Positions 21,276 to 33,205 of a DNA stretch of 64,000 nt are shown here, in pieces. A model generated the notes under the pieces. That model was not told the origin of the DNA. It saw only the letters and a program-made list of their open reading frames with translations, and did not search any database. The stretch covers positions 59,021,684 to 59,085,683 of the forward strand of contig CM043942.1 in NCBI GenBank assembly GCA_014529385.2, given 5' to 3'. The stretch's first letter is position 1. Each line of letters opens with the position of its first letter. This DNA is from Adiantum capillus-veneris. Lineage: Eukaryota > Streptophyta > Polypodiopsida > Polypodiales > Pteridaceae. A program made the position numbers and the translations under genes.

Positions 21276-24200
21276 ATGGTAGCCTCGAAGTCACCGGCAA
21301 AGAGGAAAAGAATGACCATCAAGGATTATCTGGAAGAAGTGGAACCCTTCGTCATTCCAGAAGGAGCACTAAAGCCCACTAGCACATGGATACAAGAGGA
21401 TCTGTTAGAGCCCAACGACCTAAAGATCTACCAAGGAGTGTTCAAAGACACTGAAGGCAATGTTATAGAGCTACCAATGCTGCCGAGAGAACTCAATGAG
21501 TTTGTATGAAGCAAGATGTCCGGCTACTTGGAGAAGATTGATCTCCATAACTACTTTGAAGCAATACCGGCAGGGGTGGACATTACAAGAGTCTGGGAGT
21601 TTGTGACAAGAATCAAAGAGGATGGAGTGGCCAAGGTAACAGATTTACAAGGCAGACCAGAAACAGAGATAATAATCACTGCGCGGGTTGTAGCCGATGC
21701 ACTAGACCTCTCCAACGAGGGGGATAGTGTAACAAAAAGAAGGGATGAGGTCAAGGTGTACAAAGAGAAGAAGGTGAATTACACCTTTGAAGATATTGCC
21801 AAGCCAAGAGTGGCAATCATGAGCCAGTTATACAACCAGTACTTCCACATGTGCACAAAGAGGCCACAGAAGTACAGGATGCCGCTAGGTGCAATTGCCA
21901 CAACGTTCACTTGGGCAATGACGAAAGGCACCCCAAAGATAATCAATTATGCGGCATATATACATGACAGCCTACTAAAGATGGGCAACAAGAATCCAAC
22001 CTATATAGTGCCAGGAGAACGGATCACCAAGGTGATTTATGGGGCACTACACGCAAAAGGAAGGTGGCCTGACCCCCTGTCTCAGAATGATTGGCTGAGA
22101 GTAAAAGAAGACAAGGAAGATGAGCCACAAAGAGCACCAAAGGTGGCAACAAGACTGAAAAGATGGCTAGAGCCAGTCTAAGAGGAGCTGCTCGAGGAGA
22201 AGAAAGGGAAGAAGGAGTTTGCTCAAGTGCCGGCCAAAGAAACGAGGTCACAGAAAGCGGCAAGACTAGAGAGGCTGATGGAGAGTTTTCAAGCGGAGAG
22301 ATCCCTTAAGGGTGATTTAAGCGAACTCTGGAAGCCATCTCTAGAGTCTATGTCTGGATCATCCAGAAGAGTGCAAAGGGACCGATTTGAAGATTATAGC
22401 AAGAATTTTGAGATTCTTGATGCTGCAGCAGAGAAAATTCCACATGTCCCTTTCACAGAGGAAGAAGTACAACAAATACGGCAGAAACTGTTGGATGAGC
22501 AAGAGAGCCAGGAAAGAGAAAGAAAAACAAAAGTAGACAGGGACTTAAAGGGCAAACCTGCATCTTTACCAGCCAGCCCTAAACCCAGCCCACAGCCATC
22601 ACCACCGCCCTCACCACCTCCTAGCAGCCCTCCACAAGAAGATAAGGAGGCTGAGGACAAACAAGAAGAAAGGCAAGCAGAAGAGCAAGAGCAAAGACAA
22701 GATCCTGAGCCAAAAGAAGAGGCCAAGCCTCAAACTGAGCAAAGAGAATTAGATGATTCTTACTATGCATTTTTGGACCTGCTAGCTGCAAGCTATACGA
22801 AGGAAGAAGCCGCCACAATCGCATTTGACTTGGCGAGGATAGGGCCTAAAGAACAGATGCAAGGCATCAGGCTAGTGGAGGTAAAAGAAATTTCTACAGA
22901 CACAATGGACCTGCACCCGCCCTCCAATGACTGGGATGTGGTGATGACAAAGCTAGCCGGATTGAGAACACAATCCATGGCTTCAGAGAAAGAGATGACA
23001 ACTCTCAAGGCCACTAAACAAAAGATCAAAATGGAAGTAGATTCTCTGCAGGCACAAAGCCAAAGGCAAAAGGAGAGAGAAGCTGACCTACAGGCCATCT
23101 TGGCAAGGGCACTACAAAACTGCCAAGCAATGGAAGAAGCAAATCAGGCAGCAGCAAAAAGAATGCAAGCAGCTGAAGAAGAGTGTCAGCAGCTCAGCAA
23201 TTCACTGCTAGATGCCGAGAAAGAAAGAGATAATCTGACACTACAGCTGGTAGAAGAATCGAAATAAGTAGAAGCCATGAGAAACGCCAAGGAAAGAGCA
23301 AAAATAGATCAAGAAGCAAGCCAGTATGAGGTCTTAGAGCTCAAAGACCAACTCAAGGTCAAAGATCAGACCATCCAGAGGCTGCGAGCATCAACTGCTA
23401 GAGTTAGAGCTACTAGCTCGACTCAAATCATGACTGAGAGTCAACTCTATGAGGAGCAAATGCAAGAACTTCAGAAAGAGCTGACTCTAGAGAAAAAGCA
23501 GAGATTGATGATGGCAGAAGGTTCTATAGTCATGCAAACGAGAATGGAAGAGGGCCAAAAAGCCCTGCAAGAGGAAGTGGAAAGCATGAAGAGAAAGCTC
23601 GAGGAGGCGGAAAGAATAAATGCCGAACTTAATGACCTCCTCGTGAATATGGGCGGAGAAGCTGAAACGGAAAAGCAAAAACACCTCAGGCAAATTGAGG
23701 AGTTGAAATGCCAACAAGGAGGAGAGGCAGAGAGCACAGGGCCAGCCACCAATGAGGGCATTGACCAAGAAAATGTGGCAGACCCTGTGGAAACGCCTAT
23801 GCAAGAGGAAATCCTAGTAGGATCCTCTCAAGAGCCACAGGATCTAACACAAGAAGAGGAAGAAAAATTGCGTAAAGCAATCGAGGTGGAGCTCAGGGAA
23901 ACCACAAAGGAAGCCTTGGAGTGGGAGCAGAGGGTCTTCAAATCTATGACCATTCAGAAGATCGACGCCAGCAACCTTAGGCGCGAGTGGCTTCAACCCT
24001 TTCTCCCATATCCATTGTTGAAATATGAGGCAGCAACCATAAACAAGCGGATCAGAGAAGAGCGAGTTGTACCTCTCTACAATGCAGATACCTCAAAACC
24101 AGAAGGGGTCAAGCTTATTGTGGATTCTCAGCCAAAGTGGAGGAAGGCCTGGCTTACAAAGTACCCACAATACCTAATCCACTTGGTAGAGGCACCTAAA

Positions 24201-24599
24201 AATATCAGAGATAACCTCAGCTTCTGTCCTCTACCAAGGATTAGGACGTGGAAGGCGCACAAAATTTTGCAAAGAAGCCAACCCACTTGGCTGAACTACC
24301 CCAAGCTGCTGGGCTTGAAGGCAAGTGAGAGAATAAGTGTCCAATACATGGTGAAAACCCTAACGGGCGCCATAAAGTTGTTCACTAGCTCACCTGACCT
24401 TACATGCATTATGATGAGGAAAATCTGCAGAACCATCTTAGCAGTGTTTGAGACCTTCAAGCTAGGTCAGGTGACTAAGAGCATCTTTTTCTTCCAAGAT
24501 ACATACAAATGCGCTTATGATCTGTTAGGTCAGCCTTCCAAGGAGGTGATACATGCGCTGTATCAAGGGATAATGTTTCTACCATCCTATCACCTTTAG
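21276..24599 (+). CDS. Unrecognised long frame of element A with three in-frame stops
   Basis: One reading frame of 1,108 codons from the ATG at 21276 to a TAG at 24597-24599. It is broken only by TGA at 21507-21509, TAA at 22179-22181 and TAA at 23265-23267. The N-terminal ~300 residues look globular (IPEGALKPTSTW; RVWEFVTRIKEDG; ARVVADALDLSNEG; RMPLGAIATTFTWAMTKGTP). In layout they vaguely recall domains found in plant Athila-type ORFs, but I cannot assign them. A Pro/Ser-rich linker follows (about residues 425-455), then an acidic Gln/Glu stretch and a long predicted coiled coil (about residues 575-830). A C-terminal globular part has WLQPFLPYPLLKYE and SERISVQYMVKTLTGAIKLF. I see no signal peptide, no clear membrane segment and no zinc knuckle. 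It ends ~175 bp before the 3' LTR. The sparse stops suggest recent function. Confidence 0.75.
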
Positions 24600-24760
24600 G
24601 CTTTTGAAGAAGCATTCTATACACGTTTCTTCACCATAAATACTGACATTTTTGGCCCAACAATGCTGAACCTGCATGCCAGGTACGAATCACTACTAAA
24701 GATGCGGGAAACGATACGATGAAGCAGCAGATCAAGGCCATGTCAGGGACGACATGAGCA

Positions 24761-24773
24761 AGGAGGGGGGGAG
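24761..24773 (+). promoter_or_regulatory. Polypurine tract of element A
   Basis: AGGAGGGGGGGAG directly abuts the 3' LTR start at 24774. This is the standard plus-strand primer position. Confidence 0.9.
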
Positions 24774-25709
24774 TGTTAGAAGCTGGACACACCCCACGGC
24801 ATCTAACTATTCGGAAGATTATTCTTTTTGTAATTATTCATTCATTGAGAAAAACTTGATTTTTCATCTTGTAATTATTGGGACTTACAGAAGTTTCCAA
24901 ATTGTATCCCAGTTTTGATAGTTAGATTGAGTAGATGGTTGATTTTGGAACTTTAGGGTTTGAGAAATTGTAAGGTATATATACCACTTTTTGACCTTAA
25001 TGAAGGACCTTTTGTCATTTTAAAAACAATTTTTTGAAGTCTGTGAGTGAGCGTACTGTTTACGAAAGAGAGTGTGTGAGCTTCATCTTGACGCTACGTG
25101 TGCTCTGGTGTTCGGAATCGAGTGCAGAGAAGTGCAGCGTGTTTCCCCCGACGAGAGCTACGCGCCGATACCTACATTGTGCGCGTACGGTCTGGTTTTG
25201 AGAGCTCCTTCTATGAGCTTCATCCGGTGTTTGGGTGAGCATACATTGTCCGATTTTGCATTGCGGCATATCCACGCGTTCACATTGAGTAGAACTACAC
25301 ATTAGGCTTTTTAGATTTCAGAAACGAAGACCTGCAGATTTCGACCAGACATCCTACATGTTTCTGCACTAGGTGTTTTGGGTCGGAATTTTTGTTCATA
25401 GACCTTAGGGAGAGAGACCTAGTGGTATTAGTAGGGTCTCCTTCAAGTTATATGGTGTTTCAAGATTGTTTGATGGGTGTTCGGCTCTAGAAAGCGTTGT
25501 AGGAAGTTTCCTCTTATACACTCTTGAAGGCTGTGACTTAGACAATTGGTAGAGAACTCTGTAGGAATTAGTTAGGAGTCGGTCAAGTGTAGGTGGACAC
25601 CTTATGCTTGCTTCCACATGCCTGCGGGTCGAGCTTCGTCCTTAGCTCACATTACATGTTAGGTGAGTTCTCGCTATGCTGACATTCGTCGCGGCGTATC
25701 CGTCCAACA
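24774..25709 (+). repeat. Element A 3' LTR
   Basis: 936 bp, colinear with the 5' LTR throughout and followed by the target duplication TGTGT at 25710-25714. Differences from the 5' copy are scattered substitutions, many of them C/T or G/A. It has the TATATATA motif at 24976-24983 and the palindrome half-site at 25347. Confidence 0.93.
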
Positions 25710-25714
25710 TGTGT

Positions 25715-27411
25715 GTAAGCACATTATGAGTGTCGTGACTTGTTGATCTAGCTCTCTTACTGAATTTGTCATTGCTTGTTGTTTTATGCCATTCTTCAAC
25801 TTTCCAATGCTTGATGGAGCTTTGTTGTTGCCCATGAAGATAAGTTTTGCTCTTCACAAGCATGGTTGAGATATATGCTTGTTTCTCTGATTCTTTGATA
25901 ATTTATATGGATAGAAATTTCCTTATTGTGCCTGTAGAGGGAATATATACAAGAGGATAGTGATGAGTGTTTCAAAATTAGGGTCTAACAATGGGATGAC
26001 CAAAAGGAAAAAATTATGTGGAAAAAGTGCCTTTGGTATACAAAGTCTTATTGGAGTTAAGAAGTTGGATTTGAAGTACCTATTCATGCAAGGTGAGTGC
26101 TTGGGAGAAACAAAAAAAGAGTTTCTAATGAAAGTGTCAATTATGAGACACTTTATATGCATACAAGAAATATTTCAAACAAAAGAAAACAATGTGAAAG
26201 ATGGAGTTGATGCATAGGAGCTTCAAGGAACAAATGTAGCACATGTGACACCAAAGGAGGTCACAATAGCTTCCACTTTTCCAAGAAGGCTTTTCAATGT
26301 AGAAGCTTCTCCATTCATACCTCACTTTGCTCAATGTGTAAGTGTCTTTTGGACTTCCTCCTTCACTTCAGAGCCTTAAAATACATAGACTTTGACTCTT
26401 ATGCTCACCTATACCAGCATGTGTGACACAATGTAAATATGATTAACTCTTCCATCTTGAGTAGTACCTAGAGTATCTAAGACTCTTAGACCATAGAAAA
26501 TATTACTTGAAGATTTTGGACTAACATCTTGCTTCTTTTGTGGCTTGGTTACCCACCTTTGACTCTTATGCAATGTATTTTCAATGGCTACTTAGATGTT
26601 GGTGCAACCAAAGTACTTAAGCTAAAGGTCAATAGGGTTAAGCCCACTAGAAAGCCCTAGTACATTTCATACAATGCTGCCTAAATCGGATTAAGAACCT
26701 AAGTAACCATTGATTATTAGAAAGGCATTCCCCATGGTATTAAGAGATGATTTCTAATACCTAGCTTGGTCAAACTAGCTTAGTCGGACTGCTTGATTTT
26801 TACACCTAAACAAGTGATTATGACAAAACATTACATTGAATTAAATGTTTGATACTAAGCAAATGCGGTGAATATTATGCTACCAATCACAATCAAAGCA
26901 GACAAACATGGATGCAAAAAGATAAGGGCAATGCTAATGGACAGAAAACACCTGTTTGTGTCGATGGTCGCACTTGATTTGAAGGTTCCATGAAGGTCCA
27001 AATCCTATCAATAGCAACACGCTCCTGTACACACTAGGAAACAAAAGGAATACCTCCAGGAGGCACATTAGTGGGAAAAGAGAACTTCGCTAATCTCTCA
27101 ACTCTAAAACAGAAACACTCCTATCGTACTAATCTTACCTACCCTCCATCACTCAAGTGATGAGGATCAAAGGTGTTTTATGGCATAGGTTTCTGTTTCA
27201 CTGTACCAGATGTGACATGTGTAGGTCTGAGTCAATGTTTTGACTTTTAATGTGCATACTCGTTTGCTAATTGCTCTTGCTCTTTATTTTTTTTTATTTT
27301 ATTTTTTTGGTGAGTATAAATCTTTATATGTACATTCCCTAAGATCAGAGATTAAGAGGTCAGGGAGAACGGTTGAGAGGGAAGCAAGTGAATGATGACT
27401 ATCAGCAAACA
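25715..27411 (-). other. Unassigned DNA; right end is probable 3' LTR of element C
   Basis: No coding region with recognisable motifs; an 85-codon frame near 25960 is unremarkable. At the right end, the minus strand starts TGTTTGCTGATAG immediately after a polypurine tract, as expected for an LTR start. I could not find its left end or a matching partner LTR. A single CTGCCTAAATCGG motif lies near 26681. Confidence 0.45.
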
Positions 27412-27427
27412 CTCCCCCCTTCCTTGG
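27412..27427 (-). promoter_or_regulatory. Polypurine tract of element C
   Basis: The minus strand reads CCAAGGAAGGGGGGAG and then TGTTTGC. This is very similar to the tract of element A and ends exactly at a TG. Confidence 0.7.
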
Positions 27428-27432
27428 GTAGA

Positions 27433-28656
27433 TCATACCATTTGAAATGAGCTTGTCACCCTTTGAAACCAATTGTTCCAGTTGGTAATAGGTGAGGATT
27501 TTTTCCAGTAGTTTTCTATTACCCTAGGTGCCTCGTCAAGCTGCAAGGGTGGTAAGGTACTCTCCCAGGATCGAACTTGAAGTGGTTCATCAGGTGATTC
27601 TTGAACACTGGGAGGTGTGGATTCTTTTGTAGCTTCATGGAGGTCCACTACTATAGATGGAGGCTATGTAGAAGCTTTTACCTCTATGGATGTATTACAT
27701 GAGGAGCTAGAAGCTTCATGGGACTCCCCCCTTCCTGAGCTAGGTGGAACAAATCGTTATTTCTTTGGTACCCAAACTAGCTCGGGAGCGGGTGTGTAGC
27801 ATTCTATGATTTTTTTCTTTTCACGATCATTGATTCGTTTTGGAGCTACGGGGTGGGGCTCACTTGGGTCAGGTGATAGGTAAGAGCACAATCTACGTTT
27901 TGGCACCCAGATTTGATCATTTCCTTGATAGTAGCCTTGGGCTTCCAATAGTCGTTTAGGGATCCATCGCAACATTTTCTTACTTTTCTTGGAGCGAGTG
28001 GTACGTTTCTTACAAGGCTTCTATTTTTTTGCACTATCTATGGTCACTAAAGAAGCTTTAGGGACCCACTTGTATGTTTTCTTCGTTACATTAGGATGAG
28101 TCTTGTCAGAAGCGATATGCATTGCTTGTAGCATATTTAAGGGTATAGGCATTTCATCCCCCTCAGGTGTTACCCAAGTCGTCCCCCTATTTCCCCAAGT
28201 GTCTATGGTTGATGCTAGGTGGACCCAGTCTACATTGTCCGACTCAGTCATCCCAGGTAGGATATCCATATGGACACTCTTTGGGGGTGTGGGGTCCACG
28301 TGCGATGTGAAAGGAGAGTCCATTTTCCCACCCCCTTCGTGTGCTTCATTTGCATCAGGTTCCGAGCGAGTAGCTCTACCTAATGTTTCCATGAAACGGC
28401 TAAACATACTAGTACTAGGCTGTGGAGCTTCGGGAGGTGCATGGCCTTCACTCTCAGTGTTTTGGGTAGGGTATGCTTCCATGATTTCTGAGTCGGAGGA
28501 GGAATCACTAGCGGCTATTTTAGGGTCTTGGGTGGTGCTACCTTGTGTCGCCGCTGAGGGTCTAGAGCCTATCGTGGATGGGTAATGGGTGTCCGTATGA
28601 ACAGAGGCACTACCAATGTGATCGTGCTCTAACACTCGTCCAGAGCGTAGGTTCAT
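27433..28656 (-). pseudogene. Element C single frame with W[IV]PK repeats
   Basis: 408 codons from an ATG at 28656 (MNLRSGRVLEHD). In-frame stops are TAG at 28021-28023, TAA at 27757-27759 and TAG at 27664-27666. The middle holds four W[IV]PK motifs: KWVPKASL, RWIPKRLL, IWVPKRRL and VWVPKKQR. The N-terminal half is Ser/Thr/Pro/Asp-rich and looks disordered. The position after a ~930-bp leader is that of gag, and the first five residues match the equivalent frame of element B. I recognise no capsid or zinc knuckle and do not assign a function. Confidence 0.6.
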
Positions 28657-29060
28657 ATGACTTGATCCCCTAGAAGTGTCAGTGAGTGCCCGTGAAGGCT
28701 GCTCACCTAGTATTTTTGGGCGTTTTGCAACCCAAGTCTTTCCTTAATTTGACTTTTTGGTCCTTTTTTCTGACCCGGCTATAGAATAGAGCATATGATA
28801 GCTCAAAACGAGCGTCTCGGTCAGAGGGTCGTGCCGTGCTTTACAGCCCTCCGTTTGGTCACTCTATGCTCTCGGAATCCCTAAAACTGTCAATTTCCAG
28901 TAGGGAACTAGGCCCAAACTAGAAAGTCTAAGGGTGCAAGTGGGAAGAGAAGGGAGGAGAGTGGAGGACTTGTCCCACATGCTCTCATTCCCTCTTGAGG
29001 GAGTAGGGTATATATATAAGAGTGAGTCTAGTATATATCATAAGACAAAGGACTGAGGCC

Positions 29061-29088
29061 TGGGCTTGGGCTTGGGCTTGGGCTTGGG
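29061..29088. repeat. (TGGGCT)n short tandem repeat
   Basis: Nearly five copies of a hexamer in the element C leader. It is not a known plant telomere unit (TTTAGGG or TTAGGG) and is too short to mean more than slippage. Confidence 0.9.
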
Positions 29089-29204
29089 GAACCGATCCCG
29101 ATCTATCTTTTATACAAACCAACCCGTCCGTTTTAAGACTCACGTTTTTTATTTTCGAAAAATTTAACCGCCCGCTCACTCGCGTTTTTATTTTCCAATT
29201 TTTT

Positions 29205-29435
29205 CAGAATTTTTTTTTTCCAAAAAAATTAAATTTTTTTTTTTTTAATGCAGAAAATACAGAAATTGAAAACGTAGAAATTGAAAATGCAGAAATTGCA
29301 GAAATTGAAAAAACGCAAGAAATGCAGAAAATTGAAAAAGCACAGAAAATGCAGAAAATGCAAAAAATTGCAGAAATTGGAACTTGGCAGAAAATTAAAC
29401 GCAGCAAATGCAGAAATTGAAAATTAAATGCAGAA
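29205..29435. repeat. AT-rich low-complexity tract with GCAGAAATTGAAAA-type units
   Basis: Poly-T and poly-A runs followed by loosely repeated units around GCAGAAA, ATTGAAA and AATGCAG. It lies in the element C leader. The repetitive frame over it is not a gene. Confidence 0.85.
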
Positions 29436-29588
29436 AATGCTAACTGTGCAGTGCAAACCAGAAAACATAGAAAACGCAAAAAACAGAAATCTCCACACAA
29501 CTACACACACTCATTCCCTGCCTTTCCTATGATAGAAATTGCACCACGAGAAAGCGTAAAGTGCTAACCAAGCTTAGTGTAGGGCATA

Positions 29589-29606
29589 TCCCCGGCAGCG
29601 ACGCCA
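29589..29606 (-). promoter_or_regulatory. Primer-binding site of element C, tRNA-Asp type
   Basis: The minus strand reads TGGCGTCGCTGCCGGGGA, differing at two bases from the plant tRNA-Asp complement. The adjacent sequence to the right starts TGTGCGC on the plus strand, a plausible LTR boundary at 29611. Confidence 0.85.
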
Positions 29607-29610
29607 AAAA

Positions 29611-29857
29611 TGTGCGCTCCTTGCCGCACTGTCGAAGCAAGGGACTTGCCAATACACCGTGTGCGAGCCACAAATGGCTCCAAGCACACAACAAGCCTAA
29701 ACTAGCAAGCTCAAGAAAGCAAAGGGTGTGTCACTCACCGCTCTACGCTCGCCTTTGTGGTGGATTCCTCGCCGCGATGAAGAAGAAGCTGCAGTCGTGC
29801 CGCGCTCAACCGCTTCGCCACCGTCGTGCCTTCGTAATGCTCGATCGCACACACACT

Positions 29858-29906
<49 letters not shown>

Positions 29907-31800
29907 AGGAGGTGAAGAAGAAGAAGATGGAGATGGAGATGGAGCAAGAGCACTCTTCTATTGCACAAATGAGAGAATGAGTAAAAATTAGGTTTAGTTG
30001 ACTTTTATATGAGTTCACCCCATTCACACTTGGGCGCCCATGCTTAGCCAACTAATCCCTTGAATGTCCCAGTTAGAGTGCGCCTCTCATCGGCGATCAC
30101 TCTACCTTTCCCTATTGGACCGACAAGCCCGGTGCCTGACTCTACTTAAATAAATAATATGGTTACAGTGTCCGTCGTAGGCGATAGGGTGTCCGTGTGC
30201 CGTGAGGGTTAACAGTGGCTACCCTAGCAAAGGGTACAAACAGTGATGTATATGCTGATATGTGCATGGTAAGGGCTAGAGCAGATGGGAAATGCCTGGG
30301 GAGGGCAAGTGGTAGTGGATATGTATACTTTATGTGGTTTTTTAGATCAGATAGTCTCCAAAAAGGGATCGATAGGATGACAAGGTGAAGGATGTCCAAA
30401 ATGCTAGGTTTTGTCTTGGATCTGTAGAGGTTAAAGTGATGAGCAGGTCTAGATGGCTCATCAAATGAAGCTACAAAGTGCAAGATATTTGAGTTTGAAG
30501 GTTCAATGCATTACAGATCTACCTAGATGGACATTGAAGATAATGCAAGGGGGCTACAGCTGGTTTCAGCGTAAGGATGAGTAGAGCTCTCTATGTGGAT
30601 CATGTTACTCTTTTTAGATCATCATTTGGGAGTCCCAAATTCCATGTAATTGCCAATGGAAGTTTCATCAAGGGACCAGTTTTGTGCTAGTTTGGTCGCC
30701 TCAATTGGTGTGCCATTTGAGGTTTTTTGGAGTCTCTCTAGGGTTTGCATGTGAAGTATGCATCATATGAAGGCCACAAGAAGTGACGGTGTGTGAAATG
30801 GAGTCCAACACATCAGAGAGATATTGCAAGATGAAGTTGGTAGATTGTGAGACGATTGTGGGGAATCTGGTAATTTTTTGCAGTTTTTGTGTGCATCATT
30901 TGAGGCCGTGTTGGAAAAGTGTAGAGTGAGCAGGTGCATTTGTAGCCCAAGAAGTCTGGTGGAGCTTGGGAGGAGCTCTTGGTGGTGGTGAGGGTGGAGC
31001 TTTTGGATCGTTTCAGAGACAACGAGGGCAAAGCCATTGATTTCCAGGTTTTTTGTGCGCTTGTTGTGCTTGTGCCAATGGACCTAATGCTAGAATGTTT
31101 TCATGGTGTTGTAGAAGGTGTTTTATGAAAATTGAAGAAAACTATATCAGAGATTGTGCCTTTTCTTCCCCCTTCTTCTCTTTGGCATGTTCCAATCATC
31201 TATTGTTGATGTTTGAGATGTGTGTCTCTCCCCGGGTGTATATGTGTGTGAGAGAGACGGAGAGAACGCTGTCTATTGTGGCACAATTGTTAACATGCAA
31301 AATTTGGTCTGGCATGCAATCATTTGTATGAGTTTTGAAGGTGGACTCTAGTGGATAGGGGTGTAGTGATTATCCTAGGCTATAGAGAGGCAATTTTTTG
31401 TGTGCTATGTGTGTATCCCTTTCCCCCTATCCATCTTTTGGTGGCCCCATCAAGGAGCTGCATTGATGCTCCAGTTTGAAGTTGGAAGTAGTGTTCAAAG
31501 CTGAGAGAGGGTTGGTGGACGGTGAAAGAATGTTTCGTGGCCCCATATCTACATGTGTTGAATAACTTGAGGATTGGTCAGATTATGAATTATGGATTCT
31601 ATCGATGTGTATGTTAACAAATGAAAAACTTTATAGATGGTGCCGTTGTTGATGTTGAAATGTGCTGATATGGTTCGATGGTCTGAAGCATGATTTAAGA
31701 TATGGTTTGATAGGTTTTTTAGATCAGGTATTCGATTGTGATTTAAGTAGCACATGCGGAAATGTCTTTATTTCAATTTAAAATTTCATGCTCATGCTAA
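29611..31800. other. Probable 5' LTR of element C, then unassigned DNA
   Basis: The left end fits the inner edge of an LTR on the minus strand. A (CT)n(CA)n tract lies at 29862-29906. Beyond about 30.1 kb the sequence is unassigned: frames are short and motif-free, and I cannot find the LTR's outer end. No host gene is apparent. Confidence 0.45.
29862..29906. repeat. Compound (CT)n(CA)n microsatellite
   Basis: About 27 bp of CT units followed by about 17 bp of CA units, the same composition as the tract at 1670-1788. Confidence 0.95.
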
Positions 31801-31821
31801 TTTTTTACTATGGATGTAGGG

Positions 31822-32254
31822 TGTTCAATCAAGGGTTATAAATATTGTCTCCTATGTGGTGATTGGTTGAAGTCTATGTATAGTAAGCATCTCAAACAAA
31901 AACATATATCTTTAGCATAGGTTGCGTAAAGATTACTTACTACGTCAAAGGACACGAGCTAGACATTTCAATGGAAAGGTTGAGAGTGGCCAATGTCCAA
32001 TACTGATGATGCCTATAGATTGTTACAAAAATTGGATGGAAGGACCTATCATTGATCTAGAGTCAATGCTTGCAAGTGATGAAGATGATGATGGTAGCCA
32101 AGCACAAAGTTCTCTAGATCCCTTTATCTCTATATGGTTTTGTCTAGAGTATTGGAAGAATTTGAAGATTTGTCATCTTCTTGATCATATGCATATATTC
32201 AAGAATGTAGGTAACTCTTTATGGAAACATCTCATTGTCTTGAAGGACACGCAG
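31822..32254 (+). pseudogene. CACTA (En/Spm) tnp2 transposase fragment
   Basis: Reads as the middle of a plant TNP2-type transposase. A KGYKYCLLCGDWLKS segment (zinc-like CX2C) is followed, after a stop and a frame change near 31915, by ARHFNGKVESGQCP. The highly conserved HLLDHMHIFKNVGNSLWKHL comes last, with both the LD and MHI.KNV hallmarks. It ends abruptly inside the next motif (KDT), where the LTR of element B begins. The catalytic region is not retained in full. Confidence 0.65.
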
Positions 32255-33202
32255 TGTTAGCAGCAAGCTAACAAAGTGGCCATCTTCACCTATCGCCTAT
32301 TGTAAATCTTGACATTTGTAATGGAAATTCACCTCTAAGCCCCACTTTTTTTGTATAATCTTTTACATTTTTGAGTCTGTATAGTCAAGCATGGGGCCTA
32401 GAGCTTCCAATTTGTGACTGTTGATGATCATATTAGTCAAAACTTCCTGCTATTCTCTTGATGAAGCACAAGAGTCATTTGTACACCTTGGCTAAGGCAT
32501 AAAAGCTAATTTTTGTAAGTTTGACTCAAGTTTTTGGATAATAAACTATTGAGTGTACGGGTAAATAGTGTTGCGAGATCTTGTTATCTTCTACTCTATG
32601 TATCTCTCTCATACTACACAACATTGTGATCCCGAGCACATCTTGGTGGTCACAAGTGAAAGTTCTCTCTCCATGTAAACTTTGTTAAGTTTGATTCTAA
32701 TTTTAGGCCAGTCCTTCTACAAGATACATCTTCTTCTAATGCACAAATTTGGGTTCTAATCTAAATTTTAGGCATAGGAGTCGATAGAGCATCTCTCAAG
32801 GGTCCTAAAGAGCCGTTTCGGGGTCAAAATAAGGGTGATGAAATTTTGTTGTTTATCTTTGGTGCGATTTTATTCCGACACCAAAGTTGCAAAATCACCA
32901 CATAGGGTTGTTAGGGATTTTATACTAAAGCTTCACACCAAGTTTTGTGTATGTGGACCACTAGAATTAGGTCAAATCATCAAAATAGACTTACGGTTTA
33001 GAGACTAGATTTTGACGTTATTTGATGCTTGAGATAGGTTTAGTTGAGAGTATAGTTTTCTAGGCATTTTTTGAGGGATTAAAAACCTCTCGTGTCCTCC
33101 ATGCACTAATTGAGTCAGCTTCATCCCATGGATTGACAAATTTATGTTTGTGGTTCTCGCTTTACTAGCATTGGTATGGTGAGGCTTGGTAGCCGGCCGA
33201 CA
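32255..33202 (+). repeat. Element B 5' LTR
   Basis: TG...CA bounded and 948 bp, ending at CCGACA just before the primer site. An inverted pair matching the element's palindrome arms lies near 32855-32888. No second LTR is present in the window. Confidence 0.7.
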
Positions 33203-33205
33203 TCT

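Larger units (their letters stand above)
8272..25709 (+). mobile_element. Element A: 17.4-kb gag-less Ty3/gypsy retrotransposon
   Basis: Two TG...CA LTRs (8430-9366 and 24774-25709, about 93% identical by eye) bound the element. The flanking duplication TGTGT is perfect (8267-8271, repeated at 8425-8429, and 25710-25714). A tRNA-Asp-type primer site and a polypurine tract sit at the expected places. Order: leader with palindromes, protease remnant, RT, RNase H, integrase (interrupted by a smaller LTR element), a second protease-like fragment, an internal polypurine-like tract, AT-rich sequence with TATA motifs, a second palindrome block, then an unfamiliar long frame. Integrase after RNase H makes it Ty3/gypsy. 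No capsid or zinc-knuckle Gag is found inside it, although the related element B has one. An Athila/Tat-like placement is suggested by the primer type and extra 3' frame, but is not proven. Confidence 0.93.
27412..29610 (-). mobile_element. Element C: short tRNA-Asp-primed LTR element, internal region
   Basis: The minus strand reads primer site (29589-29606), about 930 bp of leader, one frame (28656 to 27433) and then a polypurine tract (27412-27427) beside an LTR-like start. Only ~2.2 kb separates primer site and tract, with no protease, RT or integrase, so this would be a non-autonomous element. The flanking LTRs cannot be paired by eye, so the outer limits are not set. Confidence 0.65.

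Noticed and set aside
29061-29088. Telomere-like TGGGCT repeats
   Set aside because: Fewer than five units, in a retroelement leader, and not a known plant telomere unit; probably slippage.
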